From contig OY744616.1 in NCBI GenBank assembly GCA_963556255.1, forward strand, positions 32,532,616 to 32,596,615: a DNA stretch of 64,000 nucleotides, given 5' to 3'. Of the stretch, positions 37,007-47,639 are shown piece by piece; position 1 is the stretch's first letter, and each line of letters starts with the position of its first letter. Under the pieces are notes generated by a model, which was not told where the DNA came from, did not search any database, and saw only the letters and a program-made list of their open reading frames with translations. The translations under genes and the position numbers were made by a program. Source of the stretch: Allolobophora icterica (Eukaryota > Annelida > Clitellata > Crassiclitellata > Lumbricidae).

Positions 37007-39079
37007 GAAAGCCAGGTGACAAAGGATAAGACAGGTAGACAGACAGGTCACTCTCTTGTCTGGTACAGTAGGTCTTCTGCATGAGATGTGGTTTGCTGCT
37101 AATGGCTCTTCTTGAATTAGGAAAGTATCGAGAAGAGACTCGACTGAACAGAAACATGGGTGAAGTAACCTATGCAGTGCAGTTGCTAGGCAGCAACCCG
37201 CTAGCATTAAGTAGCAAGTCAGTTACGTGATTGCTGTTTTGAAAATGGCCAGTGTCAGGTTAAATATATGTCCATTTTTATTAAAGTTCAAGGGAATGAC
37301 AGTCTTTCAAGTGTTGCTCCAGTGGCAAGAGAATACTTTGTTCAGTCAATGATCTCCGTTGCCCTGAATAAGGTGCCTCTATATACATTGAAGGCAAATC
37401 TTATGCCAATTATTATACCATATTTTCTCTACAGAACTTTGCACTGTAGAGTTAACTGATTTGATTGATTTGATAGAGATAACTGATTGTTTGCAGAGTG
37501 TAACTAAGCATAGTTCTCTTCAGTAAAGCAGTATATTACATAAACATTTATGCTTTTAGTCTTGACGTATTCCTCTTCTAGCTGAATACTTCCTCAAACG
37601 GGTCCCATGCTGCACATGCAGAGTACAGAGGCAACCCCTCCAGAGCCAGACCTCAGTACACTGCCCATGGGTCACTGCATTACCCTGGGACACAGAATCT
37701 TTGGCATGACACTGGCACATTCTGCATTATACCAATAAGGAGTTGGAACCTTCCAGGTCCGATCAAAATAAAAGTGGAAATTGTCACGCTATCTTACCTT
37801 CATCATCAAGCATTATGATGGCATTTTCTGAACGAACATAGCCAGAGTGTGCCCAGAGTTGGCAACTCTTTCCTGTACACATTTTCTTTGCCGTACGTCT
37901 GCCATCACACAGAAACCAAACAATCCATTTGTTCTCTCTGAATATATTCCACCAACAGGTTTTTTCCTTGTTCCCGAAAGATTTCCATTAATGGACTTCA
38001 ACCAGGGTGACCCGAGAATTTGGACTGCATAGTAGTTTTACCTAGCACATTATGCATGGCAGTTTTACCTAGCACATTAAGCACGTGCACTTTACCTAGC
38101 ACATTAAGCAAGTGTGCTTTTCCTAGCACATTAAGCATGTGCGCTTTACCTATAGCACATTAAGCACGTGCACTTTACCTAGCACATTATGCATGTGCGC
38201 TTTACCTAGCACATTATGCATGTGCGCTTTACCTATAGCACATTAAGCATGTGCACTTTACCTAGCACATTATGCATGTGCGCTTTACCTAGCACATTAT
38301 GCATGTGCACTTGTCAGATGCAAATAAAGGCTACTTACTTACTTACTTTGACTGTTACCCCAGCCACATGCCTAGTTGTAATCGTAAACTCTACATTTCT
38401 AAAGCACTACCGGTACTCAAAAGCTCAGCATAGAACACCAGCTTATTCACAAGCATTGAAAGGATCATGATATTATTACATTGATCCTCTGAAGCTTTAT
38501 TATTATACACCTACATAACTAGACGAGATCAGATTAGACCTAAGTCCAACGTAAAGATCCAAATGCAAAGCCAATTACCATCATTAGTGTGAAAGGCATG
38601 ATTGTTCAGTCGCTAAAGATACTGTGTCATCAGTAGAACAAAACATTACAATTAAATATCAATTCTACTTGCACAGTCTGCTTCTGTTGTTAAAAAAACA
38701 ATGCAAGCACGGTTTTGTGTTATGACGCACAAGACAAAGTATCACCTGTAATTATTGCTCGAGTACAAATTTCCACACGGCTTCTTCCTCTTCCTGTTTG
38801 TCGCAATATCGGCAACAACATCTTATTCTTGACAGATGACGATCGGGGTCAACTACTATTCTGAGGATTCCTATAAATAGCAGAATATGTTATGCAGCTA
38901 AATTATGGTCTCGGTTACAACAGAGGCTCAAGTGACTCATTCGAACTCAGACTCATGAAGCAGAAATGTGCATTTATAGACAATTTTGCTAATTTCTGTT
39001 CTGTCCGTCTTTTGCGCAAACAATTATGCTGACAAGAAACAGATCGTAATCGTTATCTCCAAGCTTTCTAAAGCACCAC
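37007..39079 (+). repeat. Diverged direct duplication, copy A
   Basis: Sequence order matches 44,886-47,633 (copy B) through several long stretches: a first block at 37,007-37,520, a second at 37,545-37,760, a third around 37,800-38,035, and a fourth from 38,350 to 39,079. Copy A contains a private minisatellite and SINE tail at about 38,038-38,347. Copy B contains three private insertions. No reading frame is conserved between the copies, so it appears non-coding. The copies flank the NIPSNAP exons. Confidence 0.88.
38038..38310. repeat. Minisatellite ~27-30 bp (TTTACCTAGCACATTAAGCACGTGCAC)
   Basis: About ten units of ACCTAGCACATTA(A/T)GCA(C/T)GTGC. The equivalent point in copy B has a single partial unit (TTACCTAGCA), so the array grew from a seed already present in the ancestor. 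Confidence 0.9.
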
Positions 39080-39089
39080 TCAAAAGCCA

Positions 39090-40300
39090 AGAGCAGGCCA
39101 CCAGTTTATTCACAAGTTCTGCGTCAGGTCTGAGGGGGTTTTCCACAGGAGGTTCGACTCCGGTTTCCAGGTCAATACAATACAATACAACTGCCCACCT
39201 TACAAAGCTTAAATAAGAAACGGTGAAGCAACCATGCAGTGCAGTCATCTCCAATTCAACGTCAAATTCAGTTCCTTCTTTGTATACTTGTAAACATAAA
39301 TGCACTCAGTAATAGTAAATGTGAAATTCAGAATGCAGCAACCATGTCTACTTCTCTTGCACTTGGCATCATATTAAAATCAACATTCATTCCATTCAAC
39401 TGACTAAAAAAATGTCTCTGGGGAATTCTTATTTCAACATTTAATGAGTACATGCACTACTGTATCATCAGTGCATGCACTCATTATAGCCGAGTTCACC
39501 AACATGCAACTGGAGCAGACATCGCGTAACAAATGTCTGCCCTTTACAGAATTTTAAAAGAAAGCTAGAAAGCTATAACAGAAAGCCACCTAATAGATGT
39601 ATGAAAATGCATATTTTTTGTTTCTACTATTGATAATGTATTAGTATTAGTATAAAATGACAAGGCACTGATCGATGGTATTCAGTAAGATTGGGTTTAA
39701 GCCTTTACCATCTCAGAGGAAGTTTAAACCAAAACCCTGCATGATGAGCATGATGAGGATATGATGAGCAGGATTGAGCACTTAAACTAATCAGTCACCA
39801 TGCTCCCCTATAAGAGATGTAAAAATTGAATAAAAATTCCTTGTGAATTAGACTGTATGGTCACTGCAAGTCATAAATTTTATTTGCACCACAATTTGAC
39901 CTCCAACTGCAGACACTGGCAAACAAATTAGCAGTAACAACACAACTATTTTAGAAGCACACAATGCATTTCTTTCTCTGTGGAACACAAGTTCTTGTCA
40001 AGTTCTCTCACATTTCCTTCGCTGCAGAGGCCTGCACACTCTTAAAGATTTAAAAATACCGCCACAGAAAAAACTCTTTTTGGTTTGTGATTTTGCGTCC
40101 AGAGTAAGTTGGGGTTCATCCTGGATTCCTGGGACTAACATTGCCAATGTTAGTCCCTGGTTCATCCGCCCTCCTAATAAGCACGTTTTCAGTAAATGAA
40201 CTATTCAGCACTATCAGCAGACTAACTCTATACGCCCTACGCTCGTTCCACTTGTATCGATCCTTCTACATAATATAGGTCTATTAAAATTGTCTTAATA
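39090..40300. other. Non-coding stretch
   Basis: A box-B-like word GGTTCGACTCC and an ATACAATACAATAC tail (39,149-39,190) mark a SINE/LINE scrap. A 27-bp near-perfect palindrome lies at 40,131-40,157. No exon is seen. Confidence 0.45.
40131..40157. repeat. 27-bp palindrome with one-base centre
   Basis: GGGACTAACATTG, a single C, then the exact reverse complement. GGTTCATCC occurs on both sides (about 40,113-40,121 and 40,159-40,167). Confidence 0.9.
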
Positions 40301-40301
40301 T

Positions 40302-40656
40302 CAGTGTTTAATCTAGTCCCCCTCTTCTGGGATGGGAAACAAGGTTTCTGGGGAGACCAACGAATTTACACATTTTTTCATCCATCTTGAAAAATTTTCA
40401 GACACTTCCTACTTTCATCTTCAAAAAAGTTGATGACCTTTTTATAAGTCCTTCGTCCGATTTTTTTTACAGCAATTACCCTCTCAAAAAAGGTTTATGA
40501 CCTTTTTTAGGAATTCATCTCACATGTATCCTGGTGGGGGGGGATTTTCCTCCCCTAAACGTCTCTACATTGTAATCTTCCTCGAGCCCCTCGGGGGGGG
40601 GACATAAATCCTGGGAGGGGACATTTCCCCCCCAATGGCGTCTAGATTAAACACTG
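40302..40656. mobile_element. hAT-type MITE
   Basis: Perfect 15-bp inverted ends CAGTGTTTAATCTAG and CTAGATTAAACACTG, with perfect 8-bp duplications CTTAATAT on both sides (40,294-40,301 and 40,657-40,664). The interior contains homopolymer G/C runs and the reverse complement of the AAGGTCATCAACTTTTT motif seen in 36,297-36,829. Confidence 0.92.
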
Positions 40657-41174
40657 CTTAATATATTCACATAGCGCACAAAATCCAGAACGCACGCGTA
40701 AATATGAGGTTGACTCTTTGGTGGACTGGTGGTCGAATAGAAATAAATTATAACAAACAAGTAAAGCATTAAGTTCAATTCATACCGTTTTTTTCTGGTA
40801 ACCCATACTTTAATACCGCATCATACCTCTTCTAATTTTGATGTTAAATTGTCTGAATTGTTCGTGAACATTTCAAAATACCATTTTTACTGCGTTAAAT
40901 GTAAAACATTTGATCTGGTAGCCTAATATAAGCAGAAGCGTGCTTGCTCAAGACGCACGGGCAAATTATGTAGCGCCATGATTTTTATTCATAGCGCTGT
41001 GATTGACCATTAACAGCGCAAGTAAAAAGTAAATTTTTGTCTAATTCTGAAGTCAAATACATAACACAGTTAATCTCATAATAATAATCTGAGAACTTAT
41101 AGCGCTGTAAGAGTTACTGATATGTACGCCTAAACCAATTTTTATGAATAAGACAAATAATTGCATGGGCACAC

Positions 41175-41205
41175 CTGGGATTAAGATTAGTAATCTTAAT
41201 CCCAG
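41175..41205. repeat. 31-bp palindrome with one-base centre
   Basis: CTGGGATTAAGATTA, a single G, then the exact reverse complement. GGGCACACC-type words sit on each side. It lies about 180 bp upstream of the NIPSNAP start codon. Confidence 0.92.
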
Positions 41206-41383
41206 GGCACACCAAACTTACAGAAATTTTCAAACATGCTGTTTATTAGCTATTCATTATTGCATTAACCTATTTTTTAAATAAAATTTATTCAACAAGA
41301 CTGGAGCATAAAAATAGATGATGTTTACTACACGTGGATGACCGTGACCTTTAACAGCGCCGACATGCACTAAGTGTATCATC

Positions 41384-44300
41384 ATGGCAGCCGCGATAAT
41401 GTCTGTAAAACAAGTTTGTGGAATATTTTGTCGCCAAGAAATAATTCGAAATTTCTCGTCAACATGCCGCAGGTATTGTCTAGAAAAGTTTGCCTTTGGA
41501 GGTCATCACTTTGCGTCAGACATTTAGTCTGTCTGACATCGAGGGCTGTAAATTCGTGCACGACCTTACAAGGCCCCACATCGATTTTCCGATTTATGTG
41601 CAGTGTAGTATCTTAGTGAATATACGGAAGGGGTTCCACTGCTCTACAGTAGTAGAATCATTCTGGAAATTATAGCAGCAGCAGTTAAATAATTCTTTTA
41701 GGGATTCTACTTTCCCAAACATTTCCCGACAGACATTTGACTTCGTACACTGTGTTTCTGGTCATTGAAGATGTAAGAAGGTAACAGCAAATGGGAGTTT
41801 CTTTGTGTTATTGTATTGTATAGACTTCTGTGTTTCGAAGTCGTGGTCTTAACTGTTGTTCGAGCAAACGAGAACACAAAACATGCCCAGCAGATTTAAA
41901 ACATTTGATCTTCAGTTGAAGTTTTGCATTGTTTGCTTGCCTGTCTTCAATTTTTTTACTATTTTAGTTGTTCCTTGGGGTTTTGGAAATGTTTTGCTTC
42001 CAAATGTTTTTCAGATTACTGCTTCCCTTTGGCTATCAGCAATAAAACACAGATGAGATACAGACCCATGTGAGCCATATTCAAACTCAAAGACCAATTT
42101 TTGTTAAGTTTTGCTCAGTTGTCTCGTCATAAATTGGGCGGGAGATAGTTGAATGGTAACACGCTGGCACGAAGATCAGAAGGACACGGGTTCGATGCCC
42201 GCTAGCCCCATAAGGTTAACTCAGCCTTCATTCCCTAGGTGGCGTTTGTAAAATGAGATGTAGTACAGATGGACGCCTTGCATGGCTGCCATACAGTTAA
42301 ATTCGACTCCTGTAAAACTTCTTATCGTCTGTTACTGCTACATCATGTAATCTTACTGCGTTCTTGTCAGTTTGAATTAATAAACGAAGATATTATATAT
42401 AAATGCTTGCTATCCTGGTGCCTCTATAGATGCCTAGCAACTCAGGCAACAGCTGGAGGAACAACACAACCACAGCCGCAACAGCAAGATCCAGTGGAAG
42501 GAAAGAAAGACAAATGGCTTTCAAATTTATTTGTGCGAAGAATTGATCCAGGTCACGAGTCGCATTCTTCAAAGCTGTCAGACAAGGACGTCATATACGA
42601 ACTTCAAAGTATGTTTTCATCTAAACGTTAATGGTTTTTGCTTTTTTATCTACTCAGACAAGATGTCATATGAAGACTTCAGAGTATTATTTCATCTGAA
42701 CATTAATGCTTTTCTATTGCTTCTTCATTTTCTTCATTGAACGCTCCAAGGTCTTTTGTGATTGTACTTTAGTATTGTTTGGCATGCATTGTTCACCTGA
42801 GAAGTTTGACCTATTTTTGTGTGCCATTCAGAATAGGTGGCAGGCTAGACATCGGTTTGATTTAATGAATCATACAAATCTGTTCTTTGACTTGTACCTT
42901 GATGGGTATGACTAGTTGCAAAGCCCAGAGATGAATTTAAGCCAATTTGCTACTTTGTTAAAGTACTTTTGGAATTTTTTGTGGATCCAACAGAACATTG
43001 TCTTCTGCATAGTTCATATCATAAACTAACGACTATGGAGTAAATGGGTTTTATATATTCATTGTTTCCTAGCTACCAATGCACTGTTTAGTTAAAATAA
43101 ATTGTAATTGGGTAATTACATTCAGTTGTAATTGTAATTGTGTAATTACATTCAATTTTAGTTCATGCAGTGAAGCCAGAATTCATGGGGACCTATTTAA
43201 ATATGACGTGAGTTACCTTTTTAAAGGTTTAATAATGTACATACTTTGATGTTTATATCATAGCATCTGTATTTGCCCTGCTGCCTTATTCCAGTTTTTT
43301 CACACTTGCCATTTTATTCTTCTGGCCATGACCACAATTTTTATAGTGTTTACTTTGTTGGCTTCCATTTTTAACTAAAGTACAATTTTATACATGCACT
43401 GTATGGCTTCACAGTCTGCACATATTTCACATGTACTGGTACAAGCTGTTACTCGTCTAGCTGCATAATTTATTGATTGAGCTATAAAGTTATTGGATTT
43501 CCGCTTGAAATTGTTAACACATTTTATGTCAACCATCATGACATGTGGCTTTTCAGCTTATGTTTAGCGTTTTGTACCCAGACTTAAACGATTTGAGTGA
43601 TCTTAACAAGTCACCATATAAAGTTACACTCACACACGGCTCACACACACGGCTCACACACACACGCACACATTTGTTCCCAGCTTCTGACTGTATGTAT
43701 GAACTTAGTTTTGGCTTCTGGAAACAGATTTTCAGTTTGTCAGTAATTTAGTTTTAAAAGAAACAAAATTTTTATTGTTTGTTGGAAATTATGGAAGGAA
43801 CTTATTTTTGTTGTAAATTAAGTCTTTTATGCATTTAATTGGAAAAACAGGAAAGAGTTTGTAGACATGATGAACACCAAGAAAACCGGAGCAGAGTTGG
43901 TTGGAAGCTGGACAGTAGACATTGGTGATCAAGATGAAGCAAGTGAGTAAAAGTTCATTAATGTTAATGACTTTGTTGTCATTTGTCATAATCTTTACCA
44001 ATATTATGAGCTAAAATATTTGAAAAAATATGCAGATTTTGTTGATCACATTATAATACTCAAAAATGATGATGAAAATCATAGTATGTTATCACTCCTT
44101 GTGCATTGCACTGACTGGTAGTGATTAAGTTTCAGCCTGAAATAATTAGTGACATTGCACTGACTGGTAGTGATTAAGTTTCAGCCTGAAATAATTAATG
44201 AATAAATTGATTAATTGCTGTCTTTTTGGTTTTGTGTTTTAACATAATTTAAATGCTTTATAAATAGTGGTGGGTCTTTCTTGATTTATTTTGAACAAAA

Positions 44301-44442
44301 TGTTAAATTTTGCCCAGTATTTTTTCTCTTATCTGTACCACTGTTTACATATGCATTTTGTGTAATTTCAGTACACATTTGGAAGTACCCAGGTGGCTAC
44401 CCACAACTGGGTAATGTCACATCCGTTTACAGGACTGACCAA
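41384..44442 (+). CDS. NIPSNAP: NIPSNAP family mitochondrial protein, 5' exons only
   Basis: Five exons join in phase: 41,384-41,472, 42,430-42,608, 43,162-43,207, 43,851-43,942 and 44,372-44,442. The start ATG at 41,384 opens a basic, acid-poor leader with NFSSTCRR, a plausible mitochondrial import signal. KDKWLSNLFVRRIDPGHESH and SKLSDKDVIYELQ follow, then HAVKPEF.GTYLN, ELVGSWTV.IGDQDEA and HIWKYPGGYP. This is the order of NIPSNAP1/2 ('W...LLVRKIDP', 'H.VKPE', 'LVG.W...GEQDQAVHLWRY.GGYP'). Family members are mitochondrial proteins linked to mitophagy signalling and branched-chain metabolism. About 159 residues are accounted for. The family's second half (the FWNEP, YELR.Y and GFFSQIG blocks, about 120 further residues) is not found up to 49,164. 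Either the gene is broken, or its 3' exons lie elsewhere. Confidence 0.85.
42136..42209 (+). repeat. tRNA-like SINE head in NIPSNAP intron 1
   Basis: Box A (TAGTTGAATGG, 42,146-42,156) and box B (GGTTCGATGCC, 42,189-42,199) are present with about normal spacing. The acceptor stem pairs only in its outer four bases (GGGC/GCCC). That favours a tRNA-derived SINE over a working tRNA gene. Confidence 0.55.
42579..42725. repeat. 76-bp tandem duplication across NIPSNAP exon 2 donor
   Basis: Copy 1 begins CAGACAAGGACGTCATATAC (42,579) and copy 2 CAGACAAGATGTCATATGAA (42,655). Copy 1 includes the last 30 coding bases and the GTATGT donor. In copy 2 the donor position reads GTATTA. The copies differ at roughly a fifth of sites. 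Confidence 0.75.
44104..44201. repeat. 49-bp tandem duplication in NIPSNAP intron 4
   Basis: CATTGCACTGACTGGTAGTG starts at 44,104 and again at 44,153. The two 49-bp units are nearly identical. Confidence 0.93.
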
Positions 44443-45411
44443 GTAATATAATTTTTTTATAATTTTTAAGCTACGTTTTATGGTGTTGCTCTCCAAGCCT
44501 TGTTTTTTATTTAACATAAGAACTTTAAATCTATAATTCTATTGTGATTTGGTCTAGTGTACTGAATAATGTATAGATATAAAAATTTCTGTCTGAATTT
44601 TAGTAACGCTTTCCTGTTCGATACTGTTAAACGTTATTTCAATTTAAAATAATTGACATTTCACTTAAATCTCTGTTAATGTTGAATTTATATGATATAA
44701 AGAGGATGGGGTGAAAATTAACTTTGTCTGAAATCAATATGTTATGACTGTGCACGAAATGACTCGATGCAATTGCTTTGCATTTTGAATTGTTAAATGC
44801 AAGTTTGAAAATAGTAGCAATTCTATTTTGTGTTTTTCATTGTAACTAGAGATCCTTATACAATAATTTTTTTATGACTGGCCACTGGTAAGCGTGGAAG
44901 CCAGGTGACAAAGGATGTAGACATGTAGACAGACAGGTCACTCTCTTGTCTTGTACAGTAGTTCTTATGCATGAGATGTGGTTTGCTGCTAGTGGTTCTT
45001 CTTGAATTAGGAAGAGACTCAACTGAACAGAAACACGGGTGAGGTAACCTATGCAGTGTAGTAGCTAGGTAGCAACCCTCTGTCATTACAGTAAATAGCA
45101 AGTCAGTTAGGTGATTGCTGTTTTGAAAATGGCCAGCGTCATGTGAGATATTTGTCCATTTTGTTCAAGTTCATGGGAAAGGCAATCTTTAAAGTGTTGC
45201 TTGAGTGGCAAGAGAATACTTTGTTGAGTCAATGATCTCCACTGCCCTGAATAAGGGGCCTCTAGATAAATAGAAGGGAAACCTTATGCCAATTATTATA
45301 CCATGTTTTCTGTACTGAATTTTGCACTTTAGAGTTAACTGATATAATTGATTTGATAGAGGTAGCTGATTGTTTGCAGAGTGCAACTACACATAGCTCA
45401 CTTCAGTAAAG

Positions 45412-45758
45412 CAGGGCATATTTTAACTGTATAACTAGTGGGACAAATGTCCCAGTAGTCTTAGAATTTGTCCCAGTAGTCTGACTGATTTGTCCCAGGC
45501 AATGTATGTATAAAGTACAACTAGTGGGACAAATGTTGCAAGAATTTAAAGATTTGTCCCAGTAGTAAAATGAGAAAGGTATGAGATTACTGTTGAATGA
45601 CCCCTTGTTATTGGCTGGGAGACCCCAGAAAAGTTGTAAAAGAAGGTGATGACTAAAAAAAAAGGTCATAAACTTTTTTTGGAGATGAATTTGTAGAAAA
45701 AGTTTTAAGTTTTTGGAGATTTTGTCCCAGTAGTCAAAATTCCTTAAAATATGCACTG
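45412..45758. mobile_element. Probable hAT-like MITE absent from copy A
   Basis: The ends CAGGGCATATTTTAA (45,412-45,426) and TTAAAATATGCACTG (45,744-45,758) are inverted repeats with one mismatch. Copy A lacks the block, having only GTAAAGCAGTATATTACAT at the equivalent place. ACTAGTGGGACAAATG and TTTGTCCCAGTAGT recur inside. The central AAGGTCATAAACTTTTTTTG motif matches 36,297-36,829. I cannot read a clean target duplication. Confidence 0.7.
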
Positions 45759-45955
45759 CAAGGTATATTCATAAACATTTATGTTTTCAGTCTTGACGTA
45801 GTCTTCTAGCTGAATACTTCCTCAATACTTGCATGCTGCACAAGTGCACATGCAGTGTATACATAGGGGAAACCCTCCAGAGTCGGACCTCGGTACACTG
45901 CCCATGGGGCACTGCATTACCCTGGGACACAAATTAAAATATTTGGCATGATACT

Positions 45956-46153
45956 CAGGGCTGTAGTGGTAAAATTTGAGGTGAGTATACGCTACCGGTT
46001 AGTTTTCCTTAACAAATTAGAGGCAAGTATACGCTAATGGTTAGTTTTCCGAAACTCAGTAGAAATGAGTACAAATATTTTGTGAGGCGAGTATACGGTC
46101 TTTAGAGTTGAGTATACGCTGTATACCCGCGTATGCCCTCGACTACAGCCCTG
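45956..46153. mobile_element. hAT-type MITE absent from copy A
   Basis: The ends CAGGGCTGTAGT and ACTACAGCCCTG are inverted. Flanking octamers ATGATACT (45,948-45,955) and ATGGTACT (46,154-46,161) match at 7 of 8 positions. Copy A shows the unoccupied site (GGCATGACACTGGCACATTC at about 37,703-37,722). GAG(T/G)TGAGTATACGCT-like words repeat inside. Confidence 0.9.
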
Positions 46154-46486
46154 ATGGTACTGGCACATTCTGCATTACACCAATGAGGAATTGGAACCTA
46201 CCAGTTCCGATCAAAATAAAAGCGGAATTTTGTCACGCTATCTTACCTTTCATCATCAAGCATTATGAATATATTGCATGGCATTTTATGTACACATTTG
46301 CTCTGCAGTACGTCAGCCATTACACAAAAACCAAGCAACCCATCTGTTCTTTCTGAATGCATTTCCTCCAATAGGTTGTTTCCTTGTTCCCGAAAGATTT
46401 CCATTAATGGACTTCAACCAGGCTGACGGTGACCCCCAATTTCGGATTGCATGGTATTGTTACCTAGCAATGACTGTTACCCCATC

Positions 46487-46770
46487 CAGAGGCGCCCGCA
46501 GCGTGACGCACTGGACGCACGTGCGTCCACCCACCAAATCAAGTCCACACAAGGAATAGGCTTTGCATCGGTAAGTTTGAAAGCAGTTGAATCACCTACA
46601 TAACATGCAAAACAGGACATTCTTAAATTATTTGTAATCAAGAGCGGAAATAAATGCCCACAGAAAACAGTATTGTTAAACGGCAATACGGTATGTTAAA
46701 GCATTTAGATGTTTTCTAAACTGAAATTTTTGGTGTACGTCCAATTTTTTAAAGTCTGCGGGCGCCTCTG
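46487..46770. mobile_element. hAT-type MITE with empty site in copy A
   Basis: Perfect 15-bp inverted ends CAGAGGCGCCCGCAG and CTGCGGGCGCCTCTG with perfect 8-bp duplications ACCCCATC (46,479-46,486 and 46,771-46,778). Copy A reads GACTGTTACCCCAGCCACAT without the element (from 38,351). The right 45 bases plus 18 bases of flank are then repeated once more (46,771-46,833). Confidence 0.95.
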
Positions 46771-47639
46771 ACCCCATCCACATGTGTAATTTTTGGTGTA
46801 CGTCCAATTTTTTAAAGTCTGCGGGCGCCTCTGACCCCATCCACATGTGTAAAGTCGTAATTGTAAACTCCACGTTTCTAAAGCAGTACTCGAAAGCTCC
46901 GCATAGCTTATTCACAAACGCTGAAAGGATTACTACATTATAACGGTGAATGATCCTCTGAAGCTTTATTATTATACATGTACATAACTAGAAGAGATCT
47001 GATTTGCTCTTATTAGATCAACCTAATTAGATTAATCCAACCTACAGATTCAATTGCAAAACCAATTGCCATCATTAGTGTGAAAGGCGTAATTATTCAG
47101 TCAATACAGATACTGCGGCAACAATAGAAGAAAAAATTATAATTATACCAATTCTATTGCACAGTCTGCTTCTGTTATTTAAAAAACAATGCAAGCACGG
47201 TTTTGTGTTATGAACTTATGACGCACAACACAAGACTGTAGGCCTAATGATTACCGTTACAAATTTCCACACGGCTTCTTCCTCTTCGGCAACATGATCA
47301 ACATCGTATAATTGACAGAGGATGATGGGGTCAACTGCTATTCTGAGGCTTCCTATAAATAGCAGAATATGTTATGCAGCTAAATTATGGTCTCGGTAAG
47401 AACAGAGGAACAACTAACAAGTGACTCATTTCGAGCGTAAGAACAGTCTCAAGTGACTCATTCGCGCTCAAACTCATAAAGCAGAAGTGTGCATTTATTG
47501 ACAATTTTGCCAATTTCTCTTCTGTCCGAGCAAAACAGCTAAGCTAATGCAATTGATTCATATTTTGCGCAAACAACTTTACTGACAAGAGAAACAGAAC
47601 GTAATCGTAATCTCCAAACTTCTAAAGCGCCACTTACTT

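Larger units (their letters stand above)
44886..47633 (+). repeat. Diverged direct duplication, copy B
   Basis: Counterpart of 37,007-39,079, about 7.9 kb downstream. Copy B is longer because of three private insertions: 45,412-45,758, 45,956-46,153 and 46,487-46,770. The last is followed by a 63-bp duplication to 46,833. It separates the last NIPSNAP exon from the PARP exons. Confidence 0.88.

Noticed and set aside
42136..42209. Functional tRNA gene
   Set aside because: Boxes A and B are present, but the acceptor stem does not pair beyond four bases; better explained as a SINE head.
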